Positions 35,565 through 47,215 are shown, counted from the stretch's first letter. The stretch is 64,000 bases of DNA from Nematostella vectensis (GCF_932526225.1 NC_064046.1:13287708-13351707), one strand, 5' to 3'. The notes: a model not told the origin generated them from the sequence alone. A program made the numbers and translations.

Positions 35565-36180
35565 TATCTGCGTCTGATGTTACCATGGTATGTCAACATC
35601 CCTTTATATCTGCGTCTGATGTTACCATGGTATGTCAACATCCCTTTATATCTGCGTCTGATGTTACCATGGTATGTCAACATCCCTTTATATCTGCGTC
35701 TGATGTTACCATGGTATGTCAACATCCCTTTATATCTGCGTCTGATGTTACCATGGTATGCCAACATCCCTTTATATCTGCGTCTGATGTTACCATGGTA
35801 TGTCAACATCCCTTTATATCTGCGTCTGATGTTACCATGGTATGTCAACATCCCTTTATACCTGCGTCTGATGTTACCATGGTATGCCAACATCCCTTTA
35901 TATCTGCGTCTAATGTTACCATGGTATGTCAACATCCCTTTATATCTGCGTCTGATGTTACCATGGTATGACAACATCCCTTTATATCTGCGTCTGATGT
36001 TACCATGGTAAGCCATTGTCCCTTTATATCTGCGTCTGATGTTACCATGGTAAGCCATTGTTCCTTTATATCTGCGTCTGATGTTACCATGGTGTGTGTC
36101 ATTGTCTCTTTATATCTGCGTCTGTTACCATTACCTTTATATCTGCGTCTTTGACGTCATCACAATATGTCATTGTCCCT
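35565..36180. repeat. 42-bp satellite (about 13 units) plus degenerate tail
   Basis: Units starting TATCTGCGTCTGATGTTACC begin every 42 bp from 35565 to 36069. The unit centre is the palindrome TTACCATGGTAA or a near variant. After 36110 shorter units, such as TATCTGCGTCTTTGACGTCA, lead into the 3' end of the GPCR gene. Older degenerate relatives containing TGACGTCAT occur at 34995-35130. Confidence 0.96.
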
Positions 36181-37224
36181 TTATATATGCGTCTCTGACG
36201 TCATCATGGTGTGGTCCTTGTACTGCTCTATTGTATTTTCCGGCACACCATTGTTTACCTTGAACTTGGTTCTGAATGTCAGCCCAAATGATCTGATCCG
36301 AAAGAGCTTGAGGTAGGCCTCCCTGAAAGACTTGTTCATCACGCCGTAAATCCACGGGTTAATTGCAGTAGAAAGTTGGCCAAAGTATAAATACGCCAGG
36401 TATACCAGTCTGGGCATCGAACCAAGACTGTTTCGAACAAAGTCAATCAGGTCAACAACAGCGATCGGAATCCAACAGATTAGAAGCGCGCATACAGTCA
36501 GGAAGAGTGTCATCGTAACGTTAATGTCTTCCACTGAAGGGCCGGTGTTGTTTCGTTGAAATTGGTGTTGTTTAAAACTCATTTTATGGCGGCGAATCTT
36601 GGAGAAGACTTTGTAATAGCAGATTACCAATATGGGCATTGGTATAGAAACAATGGCGTACCCTGTAAGGACTACCCAGTGTAGACGCGAGTCGGGAAAA
36701 CAGAAGGCTTTGGCTGGGTGGAAGAAGTACCTATAACCTAGACTGAGATAGGGAATTGGCTCAACACAAGTTAAGACCCAAACGCAAACAATCATCACTT
36801 TTGTGTTGACCGAAGTGAAAATCCTCCGATACAAATGAGGGCGAACAATGAGGAAGTATCGATTCAACGCAACTAAAGCCATCGTTTGGAGCGATACCCG
36901 TGCTAAAATAACTATGAGAAACCCCTGGAGTTGACATAACTCTGGACCGAGAGGGTCTTTTCCCATTGCGAGGGCCACAAAGCATGGTGGGGCTCCTATA
37001 ATCGCCATCAGTAGGTCTGAGATAGCTAGTGAAATAACAAACTGATTCGGGATTGTTCTGAGGCTTGGATTTTTGTAGACGATCCACAGAACTATTGCGT
37101 TACCCACCAAAGTGAAGGCGATTCCAATTGCACATATGAGGGATTCAATGATGACAGAAGTAAAACTGCGACTTGCAAGTTCGATCTTGTACTCTTCAAG
37201 CCCGGCGGTAATATTCGGATCCAT
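36181..37224 (-). CDS. Class A GPCR, melatonin-receptor-like
   Basis: A single-exon 347-residue receptor. Recognisable features are an N-glycosylation site (NIT, residue 4), TM1 LVGNAIVLW, TM2 LAISDLL, the TM3 cysteine (ELCQLQGF) with ALNRYFLI, an ECL2 cysteine (KAFCFPDS), TM6 CWIP and TM7 AINPWIYG. It then has a helix-8-like SFREAYLKLF and a short tail. NRY in place of DRY and the general pattern are seen in melatonin receptors and related cnidarian orphan receptors; the ligand cannot be told from sequence. Such receptors sit in the plasma membrane and couple to G proteins. The last residues, TSETHI and the stop, are encoded by a unit of the neighbouring satellite family (GACGTCA and TATATGCGTCTC), so the present C-terminus may have been reshaped by the repeat. 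Confidence 0.93.
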   Translation of the reverse strand: MDPNITAGLEEYKIELASRSFTSVIIESLICAIGIAFTLVGNAIVLWIVYKNPSLRTIPNQFVISLAISDLLMAIIGAPPCFVALAMGKDPLGPELCQLQGFLIVILARVSLQTMALVALNRYFLIVRPHLYRRIFTSVNTKVMIVCVWVLTCVEPIPYLSLGYRYFFHPAKAFCFPDSRLHWVVLTGYAIVSIPMPILVICYYKVFSKIRRHKMSFKQHQFQRNNTGPSVEDINVTMTLFLTVCALLICWIPIAVVDLIDFVRNSLGSMPRLVYLAYLYFGQLSTAINPWIYGVMNKSFREAYLKLFRIRSFGLTFRTKFKVNNGVPENTIEQYKDHTMMTSETHI

Positions 37225-39179
37225 TTCCTACGAATCCTGCTCTTCAACTTCAAATTTCTCCTAAGTTTACCTTTTGCTTAACGATTACAAAACGCAATGG
37301 CAAAACACACTCGAAGACGATGTCTCTATGTTTTCGATTTGTTACATCAAAATCGGAAAATGGCAATAAGATCTTGAGTACTCTCCTATTTTCAAAGCTT
37401 ATCTTCGCTGAGCAGCGACAAATCAAATAAGTTCCGATAATCGGAAGATTCAGAATAGCACATCAAAGAACGTGCTCTCACGCGTACTGGATTCATGCAT
37501 CTTTGTCCTTCCAAAAGTTGATGCGAAGAATTAGCAGTTCAAGTTGTCTTAACTTGCTTCGTCCAGACAACCGTGGCGACAAAGTGATATAAGTAAGATG
37601 AGCTTTGATGAAGACTTCGAAGACGTTTATTCAACCTGTGTTGACAATTCAGCCCAATTAGCAGTCATTGTTCCTTTTTCGATAAAGCCGGTCTTAGTTT
37701 CAGTCAAGACGATGACGCATCGCAAGTGAACACGCAACCTTTTTGTTTCAGGCTGATTTTTTATGCACATTTTCTCGCGGCGAGTTTTAAAAAAAATAGC
37801 AGTGCGTTGCAAAGGGCAACCTCTTTTTCATCTGAAATCCGACTCCGGGATATGGTTTTTGAAATGCCGTGGAAACCCTTAGTGGATAGGGGGTTTCTAT
37901 CTCAGAGTTGGTTTGGTGAGGTAAAAGCTGACAGACAGGTGATCGAACCCGTCAAAAATTTCCCGCCAATAACAAGCTCGCCTTGCCGGAGTGTTTGCTC
38001 AGTCGCCCTCTGAGCCAACGAAACAAAAGCTCTGGAAGTCAGATATCATACACGAGGGCGGAGCAGGAAGCTAGCCGTATTCATCAGATACATGGCAATT
38101 AATTCACATGCGGAAAATATACGGAAAATCCTTTTTTCTGAGATGGGTTATTATTTGAATCATGATCCGCAATAAATATAAAGTGAAAAGGGAAAAAACG
38201 TTTTTTTTTTTACAGCAAAAACAATTAGCAATAATTGGTGAATAATTATGAATACAGCATTTCTAAATTGAGCTAAATGACCAAACAACGTTGAGATTTT
38301 GAGAAAAACATGATGGTATCGCGCTTCATGAATGAGTTTACTATTTACTGCAATTCTTATTTCTCCTGGTCAAATACTACAACAAAAACTGCCAGAATAT
38401 TTTGCCCAATGTTTTCCCTGATCTCAGTTCATTAGAAGCCACGCTACACCATGGAGATCAATCTAAAATTAATCAATACGCCGAATTTCCGACCGAGCGA
38501 TAGCGTTGGAACTTAATTTAATGGAGTTGATAATCTATTGTTCGAATCTTCGATTATTTTTCGCATTAAAAAAAGGAACAAGAAATTAAGAAATGTTCAT
38601 CATTCGGAAAAAGCAAGGGAGCTCGACTTGTAGTCTTGAGACTTTTTCGTTCCGTTTCCAAATATTTTCTGACGTTTGTTTTCCATCGCGAGGAAGCGGT
38701 TTTCTTTGTACATTCATTTTTCACACCCATTTCATTTGTTTTAGTGGAGTTTACGCATTGCTTATTTCAATAATGAAGACTATATTCTTTTTGGCGCAAA
38801 TTTATTTAATAACAGGAAAGCAATTACAATAAGTCGGGCTTTTTTACTGCATTAATAATTTTTGTTCAAAAATATATATCTCTTCACGTTTTGATAATAG
38901 TAACAAAACTTTTGTTACTGCAAATATTTAAACAGAACATCTAACCATGACAGTTTCTTCAATTTTATCGAAACTTTAGGCAAGCTTGCATTCGCTCTTC
39001 GGAACAATGTTCCTTTTACATTAATGTTACAAAAAGGCAAAGATTTATTGATTCATAAACACTGTTTTAAACAGCGTTTTTCTTAGCAGCTTTCTAACTG
39101 AAAAACAATGTTCATTCAAATAGAAGAAAATAACCGAGATCGCTTCCTCGTCTCCTAATACTTCACCGGGTTCTGCACA
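37225..39179. other. Intergenic region between GPCR and CPLANE2
   Basis: The proximal part should contain the GPCR promoter. A short frame from about 37600 (MSFDEDFEDVYSTC) is under 50 codons and unsupported. No other gene is visible, and the distal part is AT-rich. Confidence 0.5.
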
Positions 39180-40010
39180 AAAGTTCTGGTCGACAGAGGA
39201 TCGGAGATACAGCCTCGAGCCCAAATGTCACAATTTGTCACGCAATCTTCAAATACTTACCTCTGCTGACCAGAGATTTAAGCTGAACGATTCGCCACAA
39301 ATATAACTGGTCGGCAAAGAAGCAGGAATGCTGACTCGATGTCACACAATGACAAGCAGGCCAAGGGGTTCGTATTGTGTGACAGATGCCATTGTGTCAC
39401 GCAATCTCTACGTTCACAAATCCTTGATTGGCAGAGTAGCGCGAATGCTGACTCGGTGTCACGGCACGTAGCCTCCTCCGCAGGCATCTCAAAGACCAGA
39501 AAAAGAAACAAGAATTGGGTTTCCTGTGGCAAAAAACCGGAAGTGACAAACCGGAAGTCTCCCTCCTCCGCAATTTCGCCACAGGTAACCCATTCTTTTT
39601 GTCCTTTTCATTATGAGTTGCCTGCGGAGGAGGCTATATGGCACGCAGCCCAAGTGTATTGTGTGACAGATGTCATTATGTCACGCAATCCATGTATATT
39701 CTCCTCTACGTTCAGCAGAAATCTCTGGTGATCAGAGAAGCGGGAATGCTGACTCGATGTCACTATATGACACGCAGCCCAAGTAAAGTGAATTGTGTGA
39801 CAATTTTGTCATTTTGTCACGCAATCTATTGATATACTTCTCTACGCTGAGCTAAAATCTTTGATCGGCAGAGAAACGTGAGTGCTGACTTGAGCCCATA
39901 TGTCACAATATGTCACGCAATCTATATATCTATATATACTTCTCTACATTTAGCACAAATCTCTGGTCGGCAGAGGAGCGCGAATGCTGACTCGACCCTG
40001 ATGACTGGCG
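39180..40010. repeat. Degenerate tandem repeat, unit about 130-140 bp
   Basis: Five or so diverged units share TGTCACGCAATCT, TCTCTGGTCGGCAGAG-like and GCGAATGCTGACTCGA in the same order. One unit is interrupted by the TIR element at 39469-39636. The last unit overlaps the 3' coding end of CPLANE2. Confidence 0.8.
39469..39636. mobile_element. MITE with TA target duplication
   Basis: The ends TAGCCTCCTCCGCAGGCA and its reverse complement (TGCCTGCGGAGGAGGCTA) are perfect terminal inverted repeats. The arms remain similar for about 60 bp, down to CCTGTGGC / GCCACAGG. It is 168 bp long with no coding capacity and has inserted into a unit of the surrounding tandem repeat. The terminal TA suggests a Tc1/mariner-type target. 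Confidence 0.8.
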
Positions 40011-43000
40011 TGACACACGGTCTCTTGAAGCCTCTCGACTTGCAATGACAGACTGGTCACGTTGCCATAGCAACTCGGACAAGTAGTTCAGAAATGAAGC
40101 GATCTCCATAATGCCTGCCCTACCATCAAGGCTGTACCCATCGGCTAGGCGTGGTCCGTTCACATTGGCTATTTTTAGAACTGGCACGGACCACTGCTCT
40201 TCAAAGTCTCGGAGTTCTTGCTCCGTGATATCACCGTGTAGTACTTGGTCATGTCTCAGATGAGGTCAAGGGCTGTAATTTGGGGATGTGTAGATACGGG
40301 GCGATTTACAAACACAGGTTTTCACGCATGATCTTTGGGAGCGCTCGCAAAGTACGCTGGATCTTCGAGCATGCTTTTTGCACTAAGAAATCACGTGTCA
40401 CCTCGGGTGTCAAACTCGCTCGCGCGCAGAGTACATTTCACGCCTGGCTCTGAATTTGTATTGTTTTCTTTTGTTTTCGTTGCCATTCCTGTGTTAGCTG
40501 CTTAGAATGGCTTACCCTGCTAGCAGAGTTTTACTTCTGTTTGTTTCTAGCAGTTTACTTAGCAATGTCACTTCTCTGTCCTTTCGCGTTTTTGTTTGCT
40601 TGCTTCGGTTTTGTTTCTCCCGCGGACACAAATAAACGAGAACGCGAAAGAACAGAGATGTGACATGGATAAGTAAAGTGCTAGTAAAAAAGAAAGCTCT
40701 GCTAGCAGGGTAAAACCCGCTATTATCATGCGCCTGAGTGGACCTTCCCTCTCCAGGGTTGGCCGACATTTGCAAAAGGATACTTTGTTGCAACCGCTGC
40801 TGACAAAACATTTTCTTGTCCATCAAGAAAACAACTGACCTGTAGAGCACCATGAAAATTACACAGCAAAATCATTAGAGATAAAAAGGGTAAACTGGAC
40901 TCGACTCTCAATAGACGACATGCACGAAGAAATCATTTGAAATTTTGGGAGGCAAACAACTGACCTGTAGAACACCATGAAAATTACACAGCAAAATCAT
41001 TAGAGATAAAAAGGGTAAACTGGACTCGACTCTCAATAGACGACATGCACGAAGAAATCATTTGAAATTTTGGGAGGCAAACTAAGGCGAGCGCCGGCTT
41101 TTGACGGCAAAATAACAACCAACAAAAGGCAACTTATTGAGCACATGTCAAAAAGATATTATTTTCATTGAAGATTTTATTTTTTCCCCAGCTATCTGGC
41201 TTGATGTACGCAGCCATATATGTGCTTATTTTGGCGTGTGTTCGCCACTAAAAGAGCCCCACATGAAGTCTTGGTGCATGTTGCCTATGGGGTTCTGGGC
41301 CTGCAGTTGAGGAGGGGCTAAGCTACGTTCTCCCTCGTCCCTCCTCCCCGCACACACTCTCATTCACAGACTGCTGCTAACATTCGCCCAATAATTAGGT
41401 TTGCATGGCAGTACAGAAAAATCTCAGAACAGAACTAATTCTACTTGGGTTAAGTCACCACCTATTACTGCAACATTCCGCAGCATTTAATAACAATACC
41501 TTTTTTTTCTCTTTGCTTATTTTCCATTTGTTTATTTTGCGTTCACACATACTTAGTTTAAATCAATGTAAATTACCGTCGCTTTTTGCACAGTTCACCG
41601 GTCTGAAAGAGTTCACATCATTTCAACCGTCATTATCGTCATTACCGACATACCGTCATCACCGTTAGTACCGTCTCAATCGCAGATAAGTTGTTGAATA
41701 AAATCGTTCGTGTTACAGTTATGACGTGTTGGAATTTTTACTCTTTCGTGCAACGTTTACCGCCACACCACCAATTACACACAGTCAAACCCTGAATATC
41801 TGGCAGATATTTAAAAAATAATAACCTTATTAAAATAACATTAAGGGGTAATAATTACATTCTTATAGAGTGTTTGGATAACCAAGCATGGTTCATACAA
41901 TAGTCAATATTCAGGTTTGTATAATCAACAGGGTTCAAAATATTTTTTTATAGCCGAATTCATTGTTGCACGACCTCGGCGAACCCAAAATCCTTGTGTC
42001 CTTTGGGAATAGTGCATAGCCAATCAACTGTCTGAACCAAGCGATGGCTTTCATTTTTTCACTGTCGCGTCATAAACCATTACACTGCACACAGTAAGGG
42101 AACTGATTGGTCACGGCGGTATGATTGACTACGTGCTATTCCCAAACGAGAAATGGACTTGAATTCTTGGCAGTCGAGCAACAATGAATTCGGCTATAAT
42201 CTGCTAGATTTTGCCAGCTTTGTGGATTTTGGTGGGGGAAAAAGCCTGCATACTAAAAAAAATAAAAAGGGGATACAGAAAAAAAGAGCCAGCAAAGACC
42301 AGAAAACAGCAGACTATCTCTGGCATCCAGCCGCTATTTTGAACCCTGATCAAGGTTCATATCAAGTTCCACCAACTTACATTATTTGGAAGATCTTCAA
42401 AGCTTGATCTAGCAATAAAAGAAAAGGTAATTGGGTAATAACTCAAACGGTACTGCAAGGCTGTGTTATAATAACATGCAGTAGTGGCCATAGAGGAGTG
42501 AGGGGCGCTCAGTATTTCCTCAAATTATGAGGACATGACCAGTAGGGGAATGGCTTGCACCCAAGTTTTCGTTATGTCTCTGCATCACCCAACACCCATT
42601 CTTTCTAGGCACATGTTGTGTGAATAACAACAAAAGCACTTTTTACTGCTCAGCTCTGAAGTTATCAGTCCCTAAAGGACCACCCAAACATACGATTCCC
42701 AAGGGTGCTAGTCCCTAGTCATGCTAGAAAAGTGCAAAGGCACTTTGAGCCACATTGTCACTAGTTTACTTATGGAGGTCCGTCGGAAACTTCAACCGTT
42801 ATAAGACAAAAGAATATATTAAAATCCGAGATATCTAACAGGCCATCCACTCTAAATTATCAATCACATTCAATCACATTGCTTTCGATATTTTGAAATA
42901 TTTTGGCGTTTTTCGTTAAAAATCATAGGAAAGTGTATGTAAGGAATTAATGCGGCTTTAAACAGGCAATGATTGTACTTTACCTGTCAGTGAACGAGAA

Positions 43001-45476
43001 CATGAAAAGAACTGCATCAACATTAGCCTTGCATGCCTGAATGGAATAACACAAGGGATAATTGTCAGTAACCGCTCCTTTCATTCCTTTTCACAAAAAA
43101 CAAGCACCCAGAAAAAATGCAAAATAAGCAAGAGTATTTTGAATTTTGTCACAAAATCACCCACATAAAGACAAAATAATCTGCTTCTTTAGCAAGCCCA
43201 CTGTTCACTTTTCGTTACTATAAGATCACGCTCATTTTATCTTGAAATTTGATTTTTTTTTTTTAATTTTGAAAAAACAAAAAATTGGCAAAACAGTTGG
43301 AACTTCTAAAATTTGTTGCAGACCATACCCTCAATAAAAACTGTAATAAGCCTAATGTCTGATGAATTCTAGGAAACATCCTGTGAAGATGTACTCACTG
43401 GCAACAGGTGATCATATTTTTTCATGGAGTGGCTTCCACAATCCCAAAAATGAAACTTGAATAGAATCACCTTGGAAGAATTAATCAGCTGGCAAAGAAA
43501 TGGATCAGGGTCAGTTATGATAAAGGCTAAATATATTTAGCCAACATCCTTAACACATGCTAAAAACAACATTCTCAACATGCAAAGAGCACCAACATTG
43601 TCCAGTACTTGCGCAACTTTGCCCACTTCAGCACAAGACAAAAGAAACTGAACGTCTTTAAACCCTCCTCTTAACATGATGAACAAACAGTGCCAACATC
43701 ATCAGCTTTGCTGGTACCACAAGCTTGGTTGACTGGTCAAAAGAAATGTTGGCAACCTATTTTACAAATCCTCCAAGCATGGCGAATAAACAATGTCAGC
43801 CTTGCTGGGCCAACAATGCTGGAGTTGTTTACAGTTGGAACTGCTGTGTAATGTACAGTAATACTTTATAATAATGCATTAGGCTCATGATAGCTCTAAC
43901 GGATAAATGTACCTTTGCAGGCCAATATACAACTGACGTCTGAATGCCAGGGGTTTCTATATGCATGTGAGGGACTTCTGAAATATAATGAAATACACAT
44001 GACAATTATATTTGCTGATCATAATGGATGCATAGACTGACACAATAGTTCAATAGGATTCCAATGGGTTTGCAGGCAAGTGACTACTTGGCTGACAAAT
44101 TGTTCCTTGGCCCAAAATAAGGACAAAGAAACCATTTATTGAAATTCTAATCCACCTTATCATTCACACATTAGTTTGGGTGGCTGGGGGTTTTGTTGTG
44201 TTTCGAAGCAGTTTGTTCATTTGGTAGTCAAATGTTGTTTTGTTTGATCACATGAACCTGGGGCCAAGGGGTTAGAAGCACTGTGGAAGTTGAACAGGGT
44301 TGAATGAAAGTGCCAGCTACTAGCCCCACATGGTTTTTCGTTTCCCTGTTACCTTGACCAGAAAGCTTTGCGATAGTACTTGTCTTTCCGATGCCTGGTT
44401 TTCCACTAAGAAAGATCTTGTAGGAAACAACATCTGCTGTAGACTGCAGTGGTAGACTGGGCATCTCTAACATCCCTGTAAACAATGATGATGATGATGA
44501 TGATGATATTTTTATTACTAGCCTTTTGCTAGTGTAGTTTGTGTGTACTTTGAGTGTAAAACCCTAAGTTTACTAATTGATCAGTGCATGTAGTTTTCCT
44601 TTGTTATACAGGTATTTTTGATTTTTGTTTGTAAGAAGGGAAACCTTACATTGATTAGTCTTCTTTGCAGCCACCACAGTGGGAAACTTTGCATGACTTC
44701 GACACAAGCGGCTGCAAAGGAGACTATAGATTGATAGCAAACTTTTTTCTAGTGGAAGAAATGCAAAGGATCTCAGGAGGGTAATTCAGTAGGATGGCAG
44801 AGTTAGATTGGGACAGCTTTGTTACTATTTTGTCTACTCGCAAAAAAATATCAAGCCGTAACTGGCATGAGCTCAAAACACAACTTTGGCATTTATTCCT
44901 TTAGTGCATCAAGAACCCTACCCCTACATCATGCCAAATGATCTGTCAAATGTTAAGACTAAAGGTTTCATATTTATTTCCAAGCGATTTTAGCAGCCCA
45001 GCTAAAAAAAGTGATATTTTGACACTGCTTTAGTACTCTTTTGTTGTTTGACAAACCGGGACAAGTTCAGCACAAGATTTATTTGCCAATAAAAAATAAA
45101 GCAATTGGGCTTTTGAAGAGCAGCATTCTACATTGTTCCGAATAATCAAACGCCCATATTTCTTTTGGCATATGAAAAACTTCATCGAGGCATGATAATA
45201 TATAGGGATTTCGAAGAAGTTTGTAAGACAAGCAAGGTGCGTGAAAATTGGTGAGTGTAATACACTCAAGGTGCGCGTAGAATGAGAGTATGAATCTAAT
45301 TACACTCAATGTACACGCAGAATCCGCACACACAATGTAAAGTTTCTTCCAAGCTGTAATATTTTACCGAAGAATTTGCGTCGATTCCGTCGTAGAATTC
45401 CGCCGAAATACTCCCTTCCCTCTTGCGTATCTTGCCAGTTAAACTGGACAATTGACCCTTTGGGCTTATAAAGCAT
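39930..45476 (-). CDS. CPLANE2: CPLANE2/RSG1, ciliogenesis small-GTPase-like protein
   Basis: Minus-strand coding exons are 45476-45368, 44475-44353, 43977-43913, 43488-43399, 43036-42984, 42408-42381 and 40254-39930. Each matches human RSG1 in order: NWQDTQEGREYFGGILRRNR; SYKIFLSGKPGIGKTSTIAK (P-loop GKPGIGKT); HIETPGIQTSVVYWPAK; FKFHFWDCGSHSMKKYDHLL (the WDCG switch region); ANVDAVLFMFSFTDR; SSFEDLPNN; and DQVLHGDITEQELRDF with RLADGYSLDGRAGIMEIASF. The first six junctions are phase-consistent. A short exon (about 18 codons, equivalent to the human VVRMVIGSK region) must lie between 42381 and 40254 to fix phase, but I could not find it. In other animals this protein acts with the CPLANE complex at the basal body in intraflagellar transport and planar polarity. 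The C-terminal tail after the conserved part is encoded in a tandem repeat. Confidence 0.9.
40515..40710. mobile_element. MITE with long TIRs, TA target duplication
   Basis: The ends CCCTGCTAGCAGAG and CTCTGCTAGCAGGG are perfect inverted repeats. Similarity extends about 75 bp inward (for example CACTTCTCTGTCCTTTCGCG against CGCGAAAGAACAGAGATGTG). TA flanks both sides. The element is 196 bp, without coding capacity, and lies in the last CPLANE2 intron. Confidence 0.85.
40831..41083. repeat. 125-bp tandem duplication
   Basis: The sequence from ACAACTGACCTGTAG to TTTTGGGAGGCAA is present twice head to tail (offset 125 bp). I see essentially one difference (GAGCACC versus GAACACC), so the duplication is recent. 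It lies in the large CPLANE2 intron where one exon could not be found. Confidence 0.95.
44487..44510 (+). repeat. (GAT)n microsatellite
   Basis: About eight GAT trinucleotides lie in CPLANE2 intron 1, just beyond the exon 2 acceptor. Confidence 0.9.
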
Positions 45477-45579
45477 ACTGAACCAAAGGATACACGGAAT
45501 TGTAAGATAGATTGAAGCTATAAGCTGGTTTCATGGCACAGTCTCGTCACTCTCTCTGTTGCCGCCATTTTGAGTGTAG
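45477..45579. promoter_or_regulatory. Possible bidirectional promoter
   Basis: Only 103 bp separate the CPLANE2 start codon (minus) from the start of the tentative small gene on the plus strand. If both genes are real, this interval or their 5' UTRs must hold a shared head-to-head promoter. No motif is assigned. Confidence 0.35.
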
Positions 45580-47215
45580 ATGTTCCATGATGCCTTGCGA
45601 GTCCTACACAGGAAGTCCATTTCATTTGGGGTTCTTTCCCCGGATGTTCTTAGAGCATGCAAGCAAACACAGATCAAGGAGTCGGCGCAGGGTGAGAGCT
45701 TGGCAGGTTATCAAGATGGATTTCCTTACGCAAAAGAACCCAGCCGATCACCAGATACCCAGGGCGTTCCAGTCTTACACATGCCAGCCAAGCTTCAATT
45801 TTTTTTCGGGTAACCACTTATGCCTGGTGCCATCTGCTGAACACTATACTAGTGAATGACATAACGATATACGGGCGAGCACCGTCATGTTCGTATGCTA
45901 AGCCCGACATACGACATGGACAAAATGACATAAAAGTAAAAACTTGTTTTTTTTCTCTCTTATGCCTAGTGCACACTAGCGACATAACGACATGGGCGCG
46001 CGCACTCGTATCTTCGACATAACGACAAGGACATAACGACATAAGAAAAAAAAAACATGTTTTTTTCTTTTATGTCATTATGTCCATTGCGTTATGTCGG
46101 GCTAAACATAGTATGCGCGCCCATGTCGTTATGTTGTTATGTTGCTAGTGTGCACTAGGCATTATGTCGTTATGTCGGGCTTATGTATTTATGTCGAAAC
46201 ATTCACACTAGAACATATGACCATAAGAGGGCGCGCGCCTGTGTCACGATGTCGTGATGTCACTAGTGTGCACCAGGCATAACCAACACAGCGGTCAAAC
46301 ACTGCGCATGCGTGGCGATATGACCGCTGTTAAGGCATAACCATAACTCTGGGGCTCGTACTTATGCCTAGTGCACACTAGCAACAGAACGACATGGGCG
46401 CGCGCACTATGTTTAGCCCGACATAACGACAAGGACATAATGACATAAAAGAAAAAAAAAACACGTTTTTTCTTTTTCTTTTCCATGAGAATTGGGGGGG
46501 GATTAGGGAGCTCGTATATAAGTTAGATACTTGCATTGTTATTTTATATAACAAAGAGACATTATCCACCAGTATGCGCCTCTGAACTTTCGTTTGCTTG
46601 TTTGGTCTTGAAAAAACTGATTCCTTCTCTTTCTATCTATTGGCACATCAGGCTTTTTTTTTATAGACTTTCTATTCCAGGATTTTTAACGAGCTGCCCA
46701 TTATACTTACTAATCAGGGAGATCTCGACTCCCAGACAAAACTATTTTTAATATCCTTTCATTGGTATGATAAAAGTTAAAATGACAGATTGAAAGCTAT
46801 TAAAAGTAAACGCAATTTTCTTTGTTTGCTACTTTTAGGGATTCATATCCTTCATGTGTTATCAAGTGGTTGTTACAATGAAGAAGTTTGAATTAAATTC
46901 TTTATTTAGCTAAACATCTACTCGTCAGGTTAAAATTAAACCTTGTTGATATGTCACATACAATTTAATAAATCAAATTATTTCTGCTCATTGTGACTAA
47001 GGTGTCCTGTTTTGCTTTTTACAGGTTTATATTTCATTTGGACCGACGCTTTTAGTTATAGGACTTTCAAGAGCATTCCGTGGACTTCAGTGGACTCAGC
47101 GTTAGAAGAGAGACGGAGGGTAGAATGGATTGTCTCACTCTATGTTAAAGGAACAGGTGAAAGGCTTATTTGGAGACGCCCTTTCGAGGAGTCAGCGTTA
47201 GCACAAAACTCGTAA
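45580..47215 (+). CDS. Tentative two-exon small protein, function unknown
   Basis: Exon 45580-45691 (MFHDALRVLHRKSISFGV to KESAQ) ends G|GTGAGA in phase 1. It fits exon 47025-47215, which follows a strong pyrimidine tract and ACAG, and starts LYFIWTDAFSYRTFKSIPW. The join gives 100 residues, ending FEESALAQNS. The N-terminus is basic and amphipathic, like a mitochondrial presequence. The head-to-head position beside CPLANE2 is typical of real genes. I do not recognise the family, and a nest of transposons fills the intron. Another reading that splices at 45809 fails on phase. Confidence 0.4.
45822..46470. mobile_element. Nested cluster of one MITE family
   Basis: The clearest copy is 45962-46162. 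Its ends, ATGCCTAGTGCACACTAGC and GCTAGTGTGCACTAGGCAT, are perfect inverted repeats; both arms carry CATAACGACATGGGCGCGC-like sequence and the centre is an A/T-rich hairpin. Partial or diverged copies flank it at about 45822-45960, 46163-46280 and 46361-46470. None encodes a protein. Related copies occur near 61250 and 62377. Confidence 0.85.

Noticed and set aside
35140-36058. Frames of 88-257 codons across the 53-bp and 42-bp satellites
   Set aside because: They follow from the repeat structure and carry no recognisable domain.
42153-42407. 84-codon plus-strand frame
   Set aside because: Its end overlaps a real CPLANE2 exon (42408-42381) on the other strand, and it has no recognisable domain.
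44794-44905. Short plus-strand frame beginning MAELDWDSFVTIL
   Set aside because: Under 40 codons, inside a CPLANE2 intron, without supported splice partners.
45580-47120. COX7A-like reading of the tentative small gene (GVPVLHMPAKLQ joined to a hydrophobic segment)
   Set aside because: The donor at 45809 is in phase 2, while the hydrophobic reading of the next exon needs phase 0. The similarity is also vague.
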